From contig NC_064839.1 of assembly GCF_024166365.1 (NCBI RefSeq), positions 34,608,378 to 34,672,377 on the forward strand: 64,000 nucleotides of DNA, read 5' to 3'. A model generated the notes under the pieces. The model ran no database searches and was not told where the DNA came from. It worked only from the letters and a program-made list of their open reading frames with translations. Shown in pieces: positions 1-10,953 of the stretch. Position numbers and translations under genes: made by a program. The first letter of the stretch is position 1. Every line of letters starts with the position of its first letter. The stretch comes from Elephas maximus indicus (lineage: Eukaryota; Chordata; Mammalia; Proboscidea; Elephantidae).

Positions 1-1589
1 CGGAGTCAATCTTTCCACCCCCCACCTCACTGGTCGTGGGTGTGGTCAGCCTCCCACCACCTGCTCCCGTCCAGTATGGGGGGTGGGTAGGAGTTCCCGT
101 ACCGTTGTCCATGGGTCCGCCTGGCCACATCACCCCCAGCCCTGCTGCTTCTTATTCCCATTTCTTAGCTGGGAAGACCAAGGCCCCGCTCCTGAAGGCT
201 GGTGAGGGATGTTGGGTGGCCTCAGAGATGGGTCCTTAGGGCTCATCTTGTCTTGGCTGGAAGGCTGTCTCCCTCACCCCTCTTCCAGTCCCACAGGTTT
301 CAGAGGGCATTACTGAAAAGAAGCTCTTTGGGGGAAAGGATTGCTTTTCTAGCTGGCTTCCAAGGCTCACCCTGCACCCCTCAACTTATTAAATGGATGG
401 CATTGGGCCTGAGGGAGGGGCCCAAGGGAAATTGAGGGTAACTGAAGATAGAGGTAAGGGTTGGGCCAGGGGCCATGAACAGGTAGATGTCAGGGACTGT
501 TCATCCACAAGCCTGCGCTCTAACCCTAGACCCTGACTTAGTTGGATCAGGCTGTGTTGGGGCTGGGGCTGAGGACCTCCCCTGTCTGCCCTTTCCCTGG
601 CCACTTGCTCTGGCCCCCATCCCAGATAAAGCAACCCTGCAGGAGCCACAGTGTCTTCCTGTGGTGGCTGGCAGGGGTGAGGCCTCTGTCTGTGGGGCCT
701 TGGGTGCCTCCTTCAGGCCATCACTCCCACCCAGAACTGGTGTGTGGGTGGCCAGCCAGGACTCCTGAGAGCAGAGGCATACTGAGGCATAATGACATAC
801 TGAGTCTGCTGCAGCATGAAGCCCATGCTGTGTTTGCTGGGGTATTTTAATGCGGGTGATGCAGATCATAGAAGGGTAGGTTGGTGGGCAAGGGATCCCC
901 CACCAGGACCTCCAGGCCAGGACATGTTCCAGGGGGATGCTGGGCCCAGGTTCACCCTGGGATTTGGGCAGACTTGGCCCTGTCTTCCCTAAGCTTGCAG
1001 GGTGGGTCTAACAATGATCCCCAGAGATGAGGTCTGTGTTGAACAAGCACAGAGAATCCACCACCCCAGCCTGTATGGGTAGGTGTTAGGGAATGCTTCC
1101 TGGAGTGTAAAGCTGGAGATGAGGCCAGGAGACAGTTCTAGGCAGAGGGAACTACATGTGAAGGAGACTGGCTGGAATGGAGGTGGGGGGAGGGGTGGAT
1201 TGTACAGGTCTCATGACTGGTTTAGGACATCTGGATTTTATCCTAGGGGGTGCAGGGAGCCAGGAATGGACCTGTGGTGTTCTGAGTGATGGATGTGGCA
1301 TTGGAAGCAGGCAGTCCATGCCTCATACCTTTGTTATTGGGATTGATGCTAATTCTACACTCATTAATACCTTCAGTCCTTAGTTATCCTAGGTCACATC
1401 AGAGGTACCTCAGGCCCTGCCCAGAGTCACAGAACAGCTGGGATCCTAACCTGCCTGAGTTCTCAGGGAGTGAGGCTGCTGGCATTAACCCTGAGAGAGC
1501 CTGCAGTAGACAGCAGATGAGCTGTTCCTGGGCACATAATAGGGAAAAGTGATACAGAAGACCCTGGGCAGGGGGAATGGACTGTAAGC

Positions 1590-1695
1590 AAGCCATTGTC
1601 ACCTCTTCCAGCCTCAGTCTGCACATCTGTAAAGTGGGGATAATAAGGATGACCTCCTCCCAGTGTTATTGGGGAGGAAAGGTATGTGGATGGCT
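1590..1695 (+). repeat. MIR SINE remnant
   Basis: The text 'cctcagtctgcacatctg' followed by 'aaagtggggataataa' matches the central and 3' part of the MIR consensus. The copy is old and truncated. Confidence 0.6.
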
Positions 1696-2620
1696 GTTGT
1701 CCTACTTCTGGGCACAGAATGGGTCAGGAAGCAGTCTCTGCTATTTTTCGGGGTCATACAGGCCTGACCAGGGCAAAGGATATCCAGGCAAAGCAGATCC
1801 GGTGACTTCCCCTTTTGACTGTTTCCTCTTTAGTGGAGCCAGTGACCAAGGTCTCTGCACTGCCCTGCCCGGTTCACAGGCGTGTCATCCAGAGTCTACA
1901 CCCACATCATGCTGGAGGTCTCCACCCCTCTGCGTCCACATCATAAAGGGAGGTGAAGGCTTCACCTCTCTCGACACTGTGGGATGGTCCCCAGGGAGGG
2001 CACACCCGGCACACCTAGTTGGCGCCCAATAAATGAACAAGAGAATCAAGCACTGGTTGTTCATGGAATCGAAGTGGAGCTGTGTTTGGGAGGTGTTCAC
2101 AACATAGTATATGGGAGCAGGTGAAACCTGAAAGGTCAATAGGAGTAAGTAGACTGTGAAGGGCCTTGCATGCTAGGCAGTGGGGCAACATGGATGGGTT
2201 TCAGTGTCACAGGGGCCCGAGGGACTTGATAGGCCAGCTGAGGTGGAGGGAGGTCTTCCTAGAGGCCTGGCCACAGTTACCCCCATGGGACTGTGGCTAG
2301 AATGGTGTGTTGTTTCAGGATAGCTGTTTCTGACATAGGGTCTAGGTGTGCCCAGATGCTGGGTCCTTCAAGGTGATCTACCCTCTAGGACCTTACTGAA
2401 CTCTGGACTTCATGAGGCCTGGAGACCTCAGGAGGCTGGAAGATACCAGTATGAGCTTCTCTTAGGTGTGTTTCTGTTCATCATCTCCCTCCACAAGCCT
2501 TCCACCTTCTCTGGATTCAGTTTTGCTTGGTGAAGTGGCTTAGTGTTCTGTCCTGTTCCCTACTCCCTCTCTCAGGGTGAATCAGGCTCTGCCAACCCTG
2601 TTTGTAGCCTGGGATTGCTG

Positions 2621-2643
2621 TGGGGGGCGGGGGGGGGGGGGGA
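2621..2643. repeat. poly(G) tract
   Basis: An almost pure G run (one C inside). Its length may be assembly-sensitive. Confidence 0.85.
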
Positions 2644-2949
2644 GCATTTGAGCTTAATCCTTGAAGTTGTGTAGTTGATGACAAGGCTATATCCTTGGCT
2701 AATCTTTGGGGATTCTAGAACTCAGAGGGGTCTCCCAGCTCCTCCCAGCCACAGCTCTCAGCCGAGCTGCAGAAATCGTGTAGAGAGACCTGTGTGTTTT
2801 TTGGGGGGGAGGTGATCCAAAACAAGATCTCATTTAACAGGTGAGCATGGAGAAGTGACCTGTGCCTGAACCCCCTTCTAATAATCTGAATGGCCAGGAG
2901 CATGTGCCAGGGCAGATCTAGGGAATTCACTTTACCTGGGGTTGGGAAG

Positions 2950-3118
2950 GAAACCCTGGTGGTGTAGTGGATAAGTGCTATGCCTGCTAACTGAAAGGTC
3001 AGCAGTTCAAATCCACCAGGTGCTCCTTGCAAACTCTGTGGGGCAGTTCTACTCTGTCCTATCGGGTTGCTATGAGTTGGAATCGACTTGACGGCAGTGG
3101 GTTTGGTTTTTTTGGTTT
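2950..3118 (+). mobile_element. AfroSINE, sense, with 12-bp target duplication
   Basis: A complete tRNA-derived SINE. The 5' part carries a pol III A-box-like 'gtggtgtagtggataag' and a B-box-like 'ggtcagcagttcaaatcc'. The 3' part, reading 'tgctatgagttggaatcgac', resembles the RTE LINE tail at 24018-24065. Direct repeats GGGGTTGGGAAG flank it at 2938-2949 and 3119-3130. The perfect duplication points to fairly recent insertion. Confidence 0.92.
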
Positions 3119-3497
3119 GGGGTTGGGAAGAGTGTCAGAGGCCTCCCCAAAACATGCCAGATCCCTCACAAGCCCCCGTGGGGTATGTGCCTGTAGGCTT
3201 CTGTTGCACTGCGGTGGGCCGCACAGCAGTGGCAGCTTTTCTGTGTGGATATGGTGCCCTGGCGATTTCAGAAGATACGGAAGGGAAAACAGGCTGGTGC
3301 TAACCTCTGGGTCAAGGTCTCTGCTCTCTGGCTTTCCTGCCCCTGGTACTATCTTCAGTTTCAAGTGTGGAAAGGGGGAGATCTGCCATGTTATCTGTTG
3401 TTCTTGGGGAGGGGGGGATCTGCTGCATTTCCAAGGTTTTCAGGGGTCTCCAGCCTGTCACGCTTAGGGCCTCATGGATGCCCTATGCCCCCTGCAG

Positions 3498-3654
3498 TGC
3501 CTGGTGATTTGGGCAACCAGCTGGAGGCGAAGCTGGACAAGCCAACGGTCGTGCACTACCTCTGCTCCAAGAAGACAGACAGCTACTTCACACTGTGGCT
3601 TAACCTCGAAATGCTGCTGCCTGTCATCATTGACTGCTGGATTGACAATATCAG
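3498..3654 (+). CDS. PLA2G15: PLA2G15 exon 2 (residues about 43-95)
   Basis: The acceptor is 'cccctgcag' before 3498 and the donor is 'gtaaga' at 3655. The exon starts one base into a codon, so exon 1 must end in a single G. It encodes [20 protein letters not shown] and continues to CWIDNI. This is the N-terminal core of the mature enzyme just after the signal peptide, including the VPGD oxyanion-region motif shared with LCAT. Compared with the human protein as I recall it, only a few conservative changes appear (for example TDSYFTLW for TESYFTIW). The 157-nt length keeps frame with exon 3 through a split Arg95 codon. Confidence 0.96.
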
Positions 3655-3759
3655 GTAAGAGTGAGGGGCATATGCTTAGAGTGCTGCTCACCAGTGGAAC
3701 TCAGAGAGGCCTCCAGAGCCCCTTTTCATGTCATCCCTACCTCAAGAAACCCCAAAGTC

Positions 3760-4400
3760 ATTGACCTCTCTCCCACCCCACTCCCTCAATCTGGTTAGCA
3801 TCGCCTCTGTACTCTCCCAGACAGGATTTCCCTTCCTGCTGCTCTTGTCCTTACACCTTTTCTCTGCCCTCTCCAGTTCAGGCTTTGCTTTGCCTCTCAG
3901 AGCCATATTCCACACGTGGTTTCTATGCTGCAGCCCTTCTTCATAGGCTCAGCATGGCTCCAACCCCTGCCCTTGCCTGTGAGCTGCCCACTCTTGCTCC
4001 TCCTGCTGCCTGTTCTTTCTGGGGCGTGCCTTATCTCCATGCCTTTCCACATGCTATTCTTTTGCTCCGAAATTCCATCTTCCTACACCCTTTCACAGGA
4101 GCCCTAGTAGCAAAACAGTTAAGCACTTGGCTGCTAACTGAAAGGCCGGTGGTTCTAACCCACCAGCTGCTCTGAGGGAGAAAGATGTGGCAGTCTGCTT
4201 CCGTATAGATTACAGCCTTGGAAACCCTATTGGGCATTTCTGCTGTGTCCTACAGGGTTGCTATGAGTCAGAATCGATTTGATGGCAATGGGACATTCAT
4301 TCAGCCTTTGAAACCTGACTTAGTCCTTCTGTGAAGTCTCCCCTGCCTAGCCCCAGAGCTGTTAACTCCTCCTTTCCCAAGGCCGCTTGAATGTTTCCTC
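3760..4400 (+). repeat. L2 LINE 3' remnant, interrupted by a SINE
   Basis: Phrases such as 'tttccacatgctattcttttgctc' and 'tgtgaagtctcccctgcctag' match the 3' end of L2. The AfroSINE at 4096-4292 splits it, so the SINE is younger. Confidence 0.55.
4096..4292 (+). mobile_element. AfroSINE, sense
   Basis: Begins with 'caggagccctagtagc', has a B-box region near 'ggtggttctaaccc', and ends near 'gctatgagtcagaatcgatt'. It contains the extra 'gagaaagatgtggcagtctg' segment seen in a longer SINE subtype here. No clear duplication was confirmed. Confidence 0.85.
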
Positions 4401-4464
4401 TACTCCTCACACCATGCCAAACTTTGTTTCCAAGGATGTTTCCCTGATAATAAGATAATAACAG

Positions 4465-4700
4465 AATGAGAATGACAGTTTATTGAATGTAGACACTGTA
4501 CATTTTATGTACTTTATTTTATTTAGCCTTACAACCTCCCTGTGAAGCAGGTACTGTTTTTTAACCTGTTTTACAGATGAAGAAATCTGGGAAGTTCAAA
4601 GAGGTTACAAAATTGCTTAGGGCCACTCAGCTGATAAGTGGCAGAACCAAGAGTTACACCCAGAATTGTGTGACTGAGCTGAAGTTCTCTCAGACTAAGC
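4465..4700 (+). repeat. MIR SINE
   Basis: Long match to MIR in sense orientation: 'ttacagatgaagaaatctgg', then the 'ctcagctgataagtggcaga' block, near the consensus 3' end. Confidence 0.75.
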
Positions 4701-4999
4701 AACCTGAAGGCAGGGACCATGTCTCTGTTGTATCTTTATAGTATTGAAGCCAGGAATACAGTTAGTGCTCAAGAAAGGCTTTTGCTGTAATAACAACCAA
4801 GAAATATGTGAGTGGTTACATAAGTAGATATCTATGCTTATATATGTGTAGGTAAGCACATATGAATATACGGTATGCACGTATAGGTATTTCTGTAGGA
4901 AAATGTATATACATGTTTGTGCAACATATATATTTATATATAAAATAAAGCACATAGGGGACACAATTATGGATACTTCCTAGACATAACCAAATATCT

Positions 5000-5785
5000 C
5001 GCAGGATTGGGTTACTAGGTTTGAGGGCTTAGGACCATAATCTCAGGGGCCAACTTGGTCAATTGGCATAACGTAGCTTGCAAAGATAATGTTCTACATC
5101 CTAGTTTGGTGAGTAGTGTCTGGGGTCTTAAATGCTTGCGGGTGGCCACCTAAAATACAACTCTTGGTTTCTGTGTGTCTGGAGCAAAAGAGAAAGAAGA
5201 AAACCAAAGACTCGAAGAAGAAACTAGTCTACAGGGCTAATAGTCTACATGAACTATGGCCTCACGTACCTTGAGAGCAGAAGAACTAGATGGTGCTTGG
5301 CTACCACCGTTGACCGTTCCAACCAGGGATGCAATAGATGGTCCTGGATAGAATGGGAGAAAAATGTGGAGCATAATTCAAATTCCTAAAAAAAGGCCAG
5401 ACTTACTGGGCCAGTAGAGACTAGAGGACCCTCTGAGACTTGTCACCCTGGGATACCCCTTAAGCTTGAAACTCAAACTACTCCCAGTGGTCACCTATCA
5501 GTCAAAAGACAGAGTGACTCATAAAATAAATATCATCACCTGTGAGTATACTGTGCTCCTCTAAACAATCGTCTACGTGAGACCTAAAGGTCAACATTTA
5601 CCCTAGACCAAAGATCGGAGGTAAGGGGAAGAGAGAGGAAACTAGATTAAGGAACAACCAGAATGGAAATAATGAGAATGCTGACACATTGTGGAAAGTG
5701 TAACCAGTGTCACCGAATAGTGTGTATAGAAATTGTTAAATATTTAAAAAAAGAAAAAAAAAGAAAAAGAAAAGAAAGATTTGAG
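5000..5785 (+). mobile_element. L1 3' UTR copy, sense, 5'-truncated
   Basis: Shares blocks with the L1 3' UTR at 61510-62478, for example 'caattggcataacgtag' and 'gtctggggtcttaaatgct'. It ends in an A-rich tail at about 5745-5785. No coding part remains. Confidence 0.75.
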
Positions 5786-6229
5786 CTAAATGGAGCCTTA
5801 AAAATTAGAAGTTTTTTCTGTGGGCGTGCTAGCTAGTTCTTCAGGCACCTTGCCCTTCCCTGTTGTTTATGATGCCTGCTTTCGTGGGCTCTTTCCTTCT
5901 CTGTGTGTGATTCAGGGTTATTTTTGGGCTGTTGATCTGCATTTCTATTTTTGCACCAGAGCCATGACCAATTGGAGGGGCAGGCTGGTGCTGAGAGGGG
6001 CTTGTCTGCCTTCATTAGTCCTCTGACCTGCTTAGACTTCCACACACCACAAGGCTGCTTTGGCTTTCCAGAACAGAAAGTTGACATGATCCCCAACAAT
6101 AGTATAAATATCCTGGGAGCCTCCTCTCAACAGGGCAATCTGTAGCTTATCCCAGATGGCCCCCCAGCCAAGTGTAGGAAATTGTTCCGGAAAGCCAAAG
6201 CAAAACTGAATTCAATGCAACTGTTTCTA

Positions 6230-7300
6230 CATGTACAATTTAGTGACATTGATTACATTTTTCAAGTTGTGCAACCATTCTCACCCCCCCTTTTCTGAGT
6301 TGTTCCTCCCCCATTAACATAAATTTACTACCCCCTAAATTTCCTACCTAATCTTAGAGTTACTGTTGTCAGTTTGATCCCATATAGATAGATCTTAACA
6401 TAATGCTCAAGGCAGAGATTTTTTACTAGTTAAGCTAACCTATCGTTTGGTTTTAAGAAGACTTCAGGGGATATTTTTGGCTTAAGGTTTCAGAATTATC
6501 TCGGGGCAATAGTTTTGTGGGTTCATCCAGCTTTATGGCTCCAGAAAGTCTAGATTCCACAATAATTTGAAATTCTGCTCTACACTTTCCTTCTTTTGAT
6601 CAGGATTCTTCTGTAGAATCTTTGGGTAAAATATTCAGTTATGGTAGCCCAGCACCATCCAGTTCTTCTGGTCTCATAGCCAAAACCCAACCAAACCCAC
6701 TGCCATCAAGTTGATTCCGACTCATAGCAACCTGTAGGACAGAGTAGAACTGCCCCATAGGGTTTCCAAGGCTGTAAATCTTTATGGAAGCAGACAGCCA
6801 CATCTTTCTCCTGTGGAGCAGCTGATGAGTTTGTACTGCTGACCTTCTGGTTAGCATCTGAGCTCTTTAACCATTGCACCACCAGGGCTCCTGGTCTCAT
6901 GGCAAAGGAGGCAATTGTTCATGGAGATAATTAGCGACACATTCCATTTCCTCCTACTCCTGACTCTTCTTCCTCTGTTGCACTAGGCGAATAGAGACCA
7001 ATTGTTGTGCTTCGAATTGCAGCTTGCAAGTTTTTAAGACCCCAGGCGCTATGCAAGGAAGTAGGAGGTAAAACAGAAGCACTAAACATATTATTAGACC
7101 AATTTAACTGGGATGTTCCATGAAACCATGACCCTAAACCTGCAAACCAAGGAACCAAATCCCAAGAGATGTTTGGCTGTACATAAGTAGCCTCAGCTGC
7201 TACTCTCTTTTTGTTGTTGTAAATATACGTATCATACACCTTTTGCCAATTCAACTTTTTACAGGTGTACAACTTATTGACAGCACTCTTAAAATAATCG
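6230..7300 (-). mobile_element. L1 3' UTR copy, antisense, split by an AfroSINE
   Basis: The plus strand is the reverse complement of the L1 3' UTR type seen in sense at 43450-43875. Phrases such as 'cttctggtctcat' and 'tttttaagaccccagg' recur. The AfroSINE at 6678-6890 interrupts it. The right limit near 7300 is approximate. Confidence 0.65.
6678..6890 (-). mobile_element. AfroSINE, antisense, with 10-bp target duplication
   Basis: Reverse-complement SINE from 'agccaaaacccaaccaaacc' to 'accattgcaccaccagggct'. Direct repeats CTGGTCTCAT lie at 6668-6677 and 6891-6900. It is inserted in an L1 3' UTR relic and carries the longer-subtype internal segment. Confidence 0.92.
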
Positions 7301-7366
7301 GCTGTGGAGCCCTATCCTTAATGCTATTTTTCTATCGCCATAACCCGAAATTCAGTTCTCTGTAAG

Positions 7367-8049
7367 TGTCTTAGTATCTAGTGCTGCTGTAACAGAAATA
7401 CCACAAATGGATGGGTTCAACACACAGTTTATTCTATCACAGTCTAACTTATTGCTATTGAGTTGATTCCAACTCATAGCGACCCTATAGGACAGGGTAG
7501 AACTGCCCCATAGGGTTTCCAAGGAGTGCCTGGTGGATTCGAACAAACTGCCAGCCTTTTGGTTAGTATCCATAGCTCTTAACCACTAAGCCACCAGGGT
7601 CTCACAGTCTTGTAGGCTAGAAATCCAAATTCGGGGTGTTTGCTCCAGCTGAAGGCCTTCTCTCTCTGTTGGGTCTGGAGGAAGGTCCTTGTCATCACTC
7701 TTCCACTGAACTAGGAGCTTCTCAGCACGGGGATTCTGGGTCCAAAGGACATGCTCTGCTCCTGGCACTACTTTCTTGGTGATATGAGGTCCCCCTGTCT
7801 CTCTGCTTGCTTCTTTCATTTATATCTCAAAAGAGATCGACCAAGATATAACCTAATCTTGTAGATTGACTTCTTCCTCTTTAACATAACTGCCTGTAAT
7901 CCTGCCTTACTAACATCATAGAGGTAGAATTTACAACACATAGGAAAATCACATCGGATGACAAAACGGTGAACAATCACACAATACTGGGAATCATGGC
8001 CTAACCAAATTGATGCACATTTTTGGGGGACACAATTCAATCCATAACA
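7367..8049 (-). mobile_element. MaLR/ERVL-like solo LTR, antisense, interrupted by a SINE
   Basis: Read on the minus strand it starts TGTTATGGATTGAATTGTG and ends CTAGATACTAAGACA, so it has TG...CA ends. The likely target duplication is GTAAG/ATAAG at 7362-7366 and 8050-8054. Without the nested SINE and its duplication it is about 518 bp, close to the 507-bp relative at 32474-32980. Only the LTR remains; no internal retroviral gene is seen. Confidence 0.8.
7446..7602 (-). mobile_element. AfroSINE, antisense, nested in a solo LTR
   Basis: Reverse-complement SINE from 'aacttattgctattgag' to 'aagccaccagggt'. Direct repeats CACAGTCT occur at 7438-7445 and 7603-7610, and both belong to the LTR sequence. 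The LTR was therefore present before the SINE landed. Confidence 0.92.
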
Positions 8050-8109
8050 ATAAGCAGTAACCCCCCTTTCCCCTTCCCTCCTGCCCTGGTAACCACTAAT
8101 AAACTTTGG

Positions 8110-8575
8110 TCTCTATACACGTGGACATAGCTTGTTCCATTCCTCCATGGATGGTGCAAGGTGTGGAATCACCTTGCAAAAAGCAATTTGGCCTTTGTTC
8201 TTGGTTCTGTCTAGCCAGACCAATGCCTGACGCTAATGAGTAGGGGCTTACCAGACCAAGAGGGACATCTGGGAGCTTGGTGCTAAGCCTGAGGAGGCAT
8301 GATGTAATCTGTCTTGGCCACTTGGTGAGGCCAAGAACCTTGAGCCCTAAGGCTCAGATGGAACTTCCTGCTTGGTGATCGAGCACGGGAGAGGGTGGCG
8401 CATCCCTGTTTGGACATAGAAGCTCAACACGGAGACCGCTCCCAGACCTCACCCTATGTGTCTCTTCTGTTTGTATTCTTTTCGGCTGTAATAAAGCTGT
8501 AGCGTAAGTATGCTGTACTCTCCATGAATTCTGTGGGTCATTCCAGCAAATTAATGAACCCACAGTGTCAATGAG
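8110..8575 (+). repeat. ERV LTR-like segment with poly(A) signal
   Basis: The region ends with AATAAA at 8490-8495, then 'gctgtagcgtaagtatgctg' and 'gggtcattccagcaaatta'. This resembles the R/U5 part of ERV LTRs known from other mammals. The left edge and family are not determined, and no coding sequence is seen. Confidence 0.4.
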
Positions 8576-9807
8576 AGCCAGCAGGTGGGGTGTAATGAGG
8601 GTAATGTGTGTTCAGGGGTAATCTCTAAGTTGCACTCTTCCCTGCTTCCTGACAATTTGAGCATGGAGGGGCAATCTCTAAGTTGTGCGCCACCCCCCAA
8701 TTTCAAGATGAATAGACACTGTAGCAGCACCACATCAGCAGAAATGCCTTCCTCCTTCTTGTCCGGCTGCCTTAGTCAGGCTCCTTTCATATTTGTGACA
8801 CCTCGGAAAGTCGTTCTGTACCTTGTCTGGTACCCCCTTGGACTTGTGCCTGGGCAAGTGCCCACCTTGATGCAGTCCCCCCTCCCCCATGCCTCTTCCA
8901 GCAGGGGCTCGCATCTTCCTGTTTGGTGTCTGAAAGAAGGTGTCTTTCTAACGTGTGAGCTCTGACCTAGCTGGGGCTGAGAGGCTGGAGACAAGGATGG
9001 AGAAGTGGGAAGGTGAAGACTGGATCTATTTCCACACTTTGGGAATTGGATTCATGCTGATCCTTACCACACAGTTAGTAATGAAGGTGGGAGCTGCCCA
9101 CTGTGCCCCTTGTTTAGTGCAGATGGTGTGAGGGGGAGGGAGGCTGGTTCCTGGGTCTAATGTCCAGAAAAAGTGGGAGCCAGCTGTACCTACCTGGGTC
9201 TGTACAAGCCCTTTCTCGTGTTTTCCCATCCTTTCTCTAGGCCTTGCCCCCTCCTCCACCCTGGGTGGGTGAAGGGATGGCACACAGAGGCCGTAGGCAC
9301 TCAAGCCCTGAGGCAGGTCTTTCTTGTCTGGTTCTGTTGTGCACTGTGCTTACCATCTCCTTTGACTTGTTGTGGTGGGTAGCAGGAACTAGATTTGTGG
9401 TGATGCGGTGATGGGTGCCTGTGATTTAGACTGTCTCTTGGGGTCAAGTGTGTTCATGGGAGGGCCAGGACTAGCCCTTCCTTCTCCCAACTAGGTCCGT
9501 GGCCATGGGGGTTTTTCAGATGAGTATCCTCATTCTTGGGCAGGTGACATCAAGGAGAAGGGACTGTTGCCTTGACAGTGTTCCAGTGTCAGGGTCTTTG
9601 GAGTGAACCTTGGTGGGAGTTCTCATTTGGATATGATTACTCCGATCTGTGTTTTACAAACTTGTTTTATTACTTTTTTGTCTCCACTATACATCTGACC
9701 AGATCTGGGGACGGGAGAGGGGTATGGCTCAGAAAATGGCAAAGTATTGGGTCATACCAAACTAAGTGTTACCTCTAGTTTACCAGCTCAGTATCCCCTC
9801 GTGACAG

Positions 9808-9926
9808 GCTGATCTACAATGGAACGTCTCGGGCCACACAGTTCCCTGATGGTGTGGATGTGCGTGTCCCTGGCTTTGGACAGACCTTTTCGCTGGAGTT
9901 TCTGGATCCCAGCAGAAGCAGTGTGG
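9808..9926 (+). CDS. PLA2G15: PLA2G15 exon 3 (residues 95-135)
   Basis: The acceptor 'gtgacag' precedes 9808 and the donor 'gtatgt' starts at 9927. The split Arg95 codon is completed here, followed by LIYNGTSRATQFPDGVDVRV. The exon then reads through PGFGQTFSLEFLDPSRSS and ends one base into Gly135. The Asn99-Gly-Thr sequon is at the site glycosylated in the human enzyme (NKT there). This part belongs to the lid and membrane-binding region in the known PLA2G15/LCAT fold. Confidence 0.96.
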
Positions 9927-10168
9927 GTATGTAGCCCTCACTTATGCCCCCTAGAGCATAGGACTGGGGGTTCTGCTGGAAGTGGGAAGAGCCCTGTCAG
10001 TTTGAGGGAGACAGCCCATGAGCTGTCTCTGACTTGTGTAGGTGTAGAGCCCTATAGCACTCCTCCAGTGACCTCTCTGCAGTAGATGTCACAGTCTCAT
10101 TCGCAGGGGAGTTGTGGGTGGCTGGTGTTGGCTGTCACCTCTCTAATCTTGTGCATTTCTGTCCACAG
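9927..10168 (+). other. PLA2G15: PLA2G15 intron 3
   Basis: A short 242-bp intron (donor GTATGT, acceptor TCCACAG). Nothing else is recognised in it. Confidence 0.9.
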
Positions 10169-10267
10169 GTTCCTATTTCCACACCATGGTAGAGAGCCTT
10201 GTGGGCTGGGGCTATACACGGGGTGAGGATGTCCGGGGGGCCCCCTATGACTGGCGCCGAGCCCCAA
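10169..10267 (+). CDS. PLA2G15: PLA2G15 exon 4 (residues 135-168)
   Basis: The acceptor 'gtccacag' precedes 10169 and the donor 'gtaagc' starts at 10268. It encodes SYFHTMVESLVGWGYTRGED and then VRGAPYDWRRAP, ending one base into Asn168. This 99-nt exon matches the human protein as I recall it with no visible change. The GAPYDWR block is characteristic of the LCAT/PLA2G15 alpha/beta hydrolase core. Confidence 0.96.
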
Positions 10268-10728
10268 GTAAGCAACCATTCTCTTCCCCTCCCTGAGGTC
10301 TTGGGAGGTGGGGACAAGGAAGTCACAGACACCGTAGGCTCTGGGCTCTCCCTTTCCCCACAGGCCCCTGGCATCCAGCCCAGAGTAAGCAGCCACGATG
10401 TCCCCTTCCCCCCTGAAGTGTTGGGCAGTGAGATGGGGGGTGAGAGGTCACAGCCATCACACCTGATCAGTCTTGTCCATGTCCTTCCCCATCCCTCACC
10501 TCAGGACCTCTGGGCGTATGAGCCCTGGGGAGAGCTAAAGAGGCTGAGGTGGAGACATGGAGCCCCTTTGTCTCCTCCATTCATGGAAACATGGAGAAAC
10601 CAGGTCACTCTCACCTCAATTCTAGCACTCTCTTCACTCACCCAGACCTGGGTCTGACCTAAGAAATAGTCAGTGGTTTGGGGCCCAGAACCTTTCCTGC
10701 CTGACCCCTGCCTGGCTCTGGCCTGCAG
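10268..10728 (+). other. PLA2G15: PLA2G15 intron 4
   Basis: A 461-bp intron. It contains a loose internal duplication: 'gagccccaagtaagcaacca' at the donor resembles 'cagcccagagtaagcagcca' near 10376. The second copy could act as a cryptic donor. No repeat family is recognised. Confidence 0.85.
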
Positions 10729-10953
10729 ATGAAAATGGGCCCTACTTCCTGGCCCTTCGCAAGATGATCGAGGAGATGCACCAGCTGTACGGGGGCCCTG
10801 TGGTGCTGGTTGCCCACAGCATGGGCAACATGTACACACTCTACTTTCTGCAGCAGCAGCCGCAGGCCTGGAAGGACAAGTATATCTGTGCCTTCGTGGC
10901 ACTGGGTGCGCCCTGGGGGGGCGTGGCCAAGACCCTCCGTGTCCTGGCCTCAG
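10729..10953 (+). CDS. PLA2G15: PLA2G15 exon 5 (residues 168-243, catalytic Ser198)
   Basis: The acceptor 'gcctgcag' precedes 10729 and the donor 'gtaaga' starts at 10954. The exon carries the nucleophile motif AHSMG, with Ser at residue 198 by count from exon 2. This matches the catalytic serine of the human enzyme. The following [20 protein letters not shown] and SLGAP-like block ([12 protein letters not shown] here) are core alpha/beta hydrolase segments. The exon ends one base into Gly243. No frame disruption is seen. Confidence 0.97.

Larger units (their letters stand above)
1..3497 (+). other. PLA2G15: PLA2G15 intron 1 (3' part)
   Basis: No coding exon is seen here. The stretch contains a MIR-type remnant near 1590-1690 and a poly(G) run near 2621-2643. 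An AfroSINE with target duplications sits at 2950-3118. The short open frames in it are not conserved with any protein I recognise. Confidence 0.7.
3655..9807 (+). other. PLA2G15: PLA2G15 intron 2
   Basis: About 6.2 kb with no exon recognised. It is mostly transposon sequence: L2, MIR and AfroSINE copies, L1 3' ends in both orientations, a MaLR-like solo LTR and an LTR-like segment. The last 1.2 kb (about 8580-9807) shows no repeat I recognise. Confidence 0.8.

Noticed and set aside
2950-3020. Possible tRNA gene
   Set aside because: A-box and B-box-like sequences belong to the tRNA-derived head of an AfroSINE. The same head recurs in other SINE copies.
1-3497. PLA2G15 exon 1 with signal peptide
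   Set aside because: I looked for a leucine-rich signal sequence ending in a donor after a single G and found none in this stretch.
10199-10657. 152-codon frame across PLA2G15 exon 4 and intron 4
   Set aside because: It is in a different frame from the conserved exon and has no recognisable similarity.
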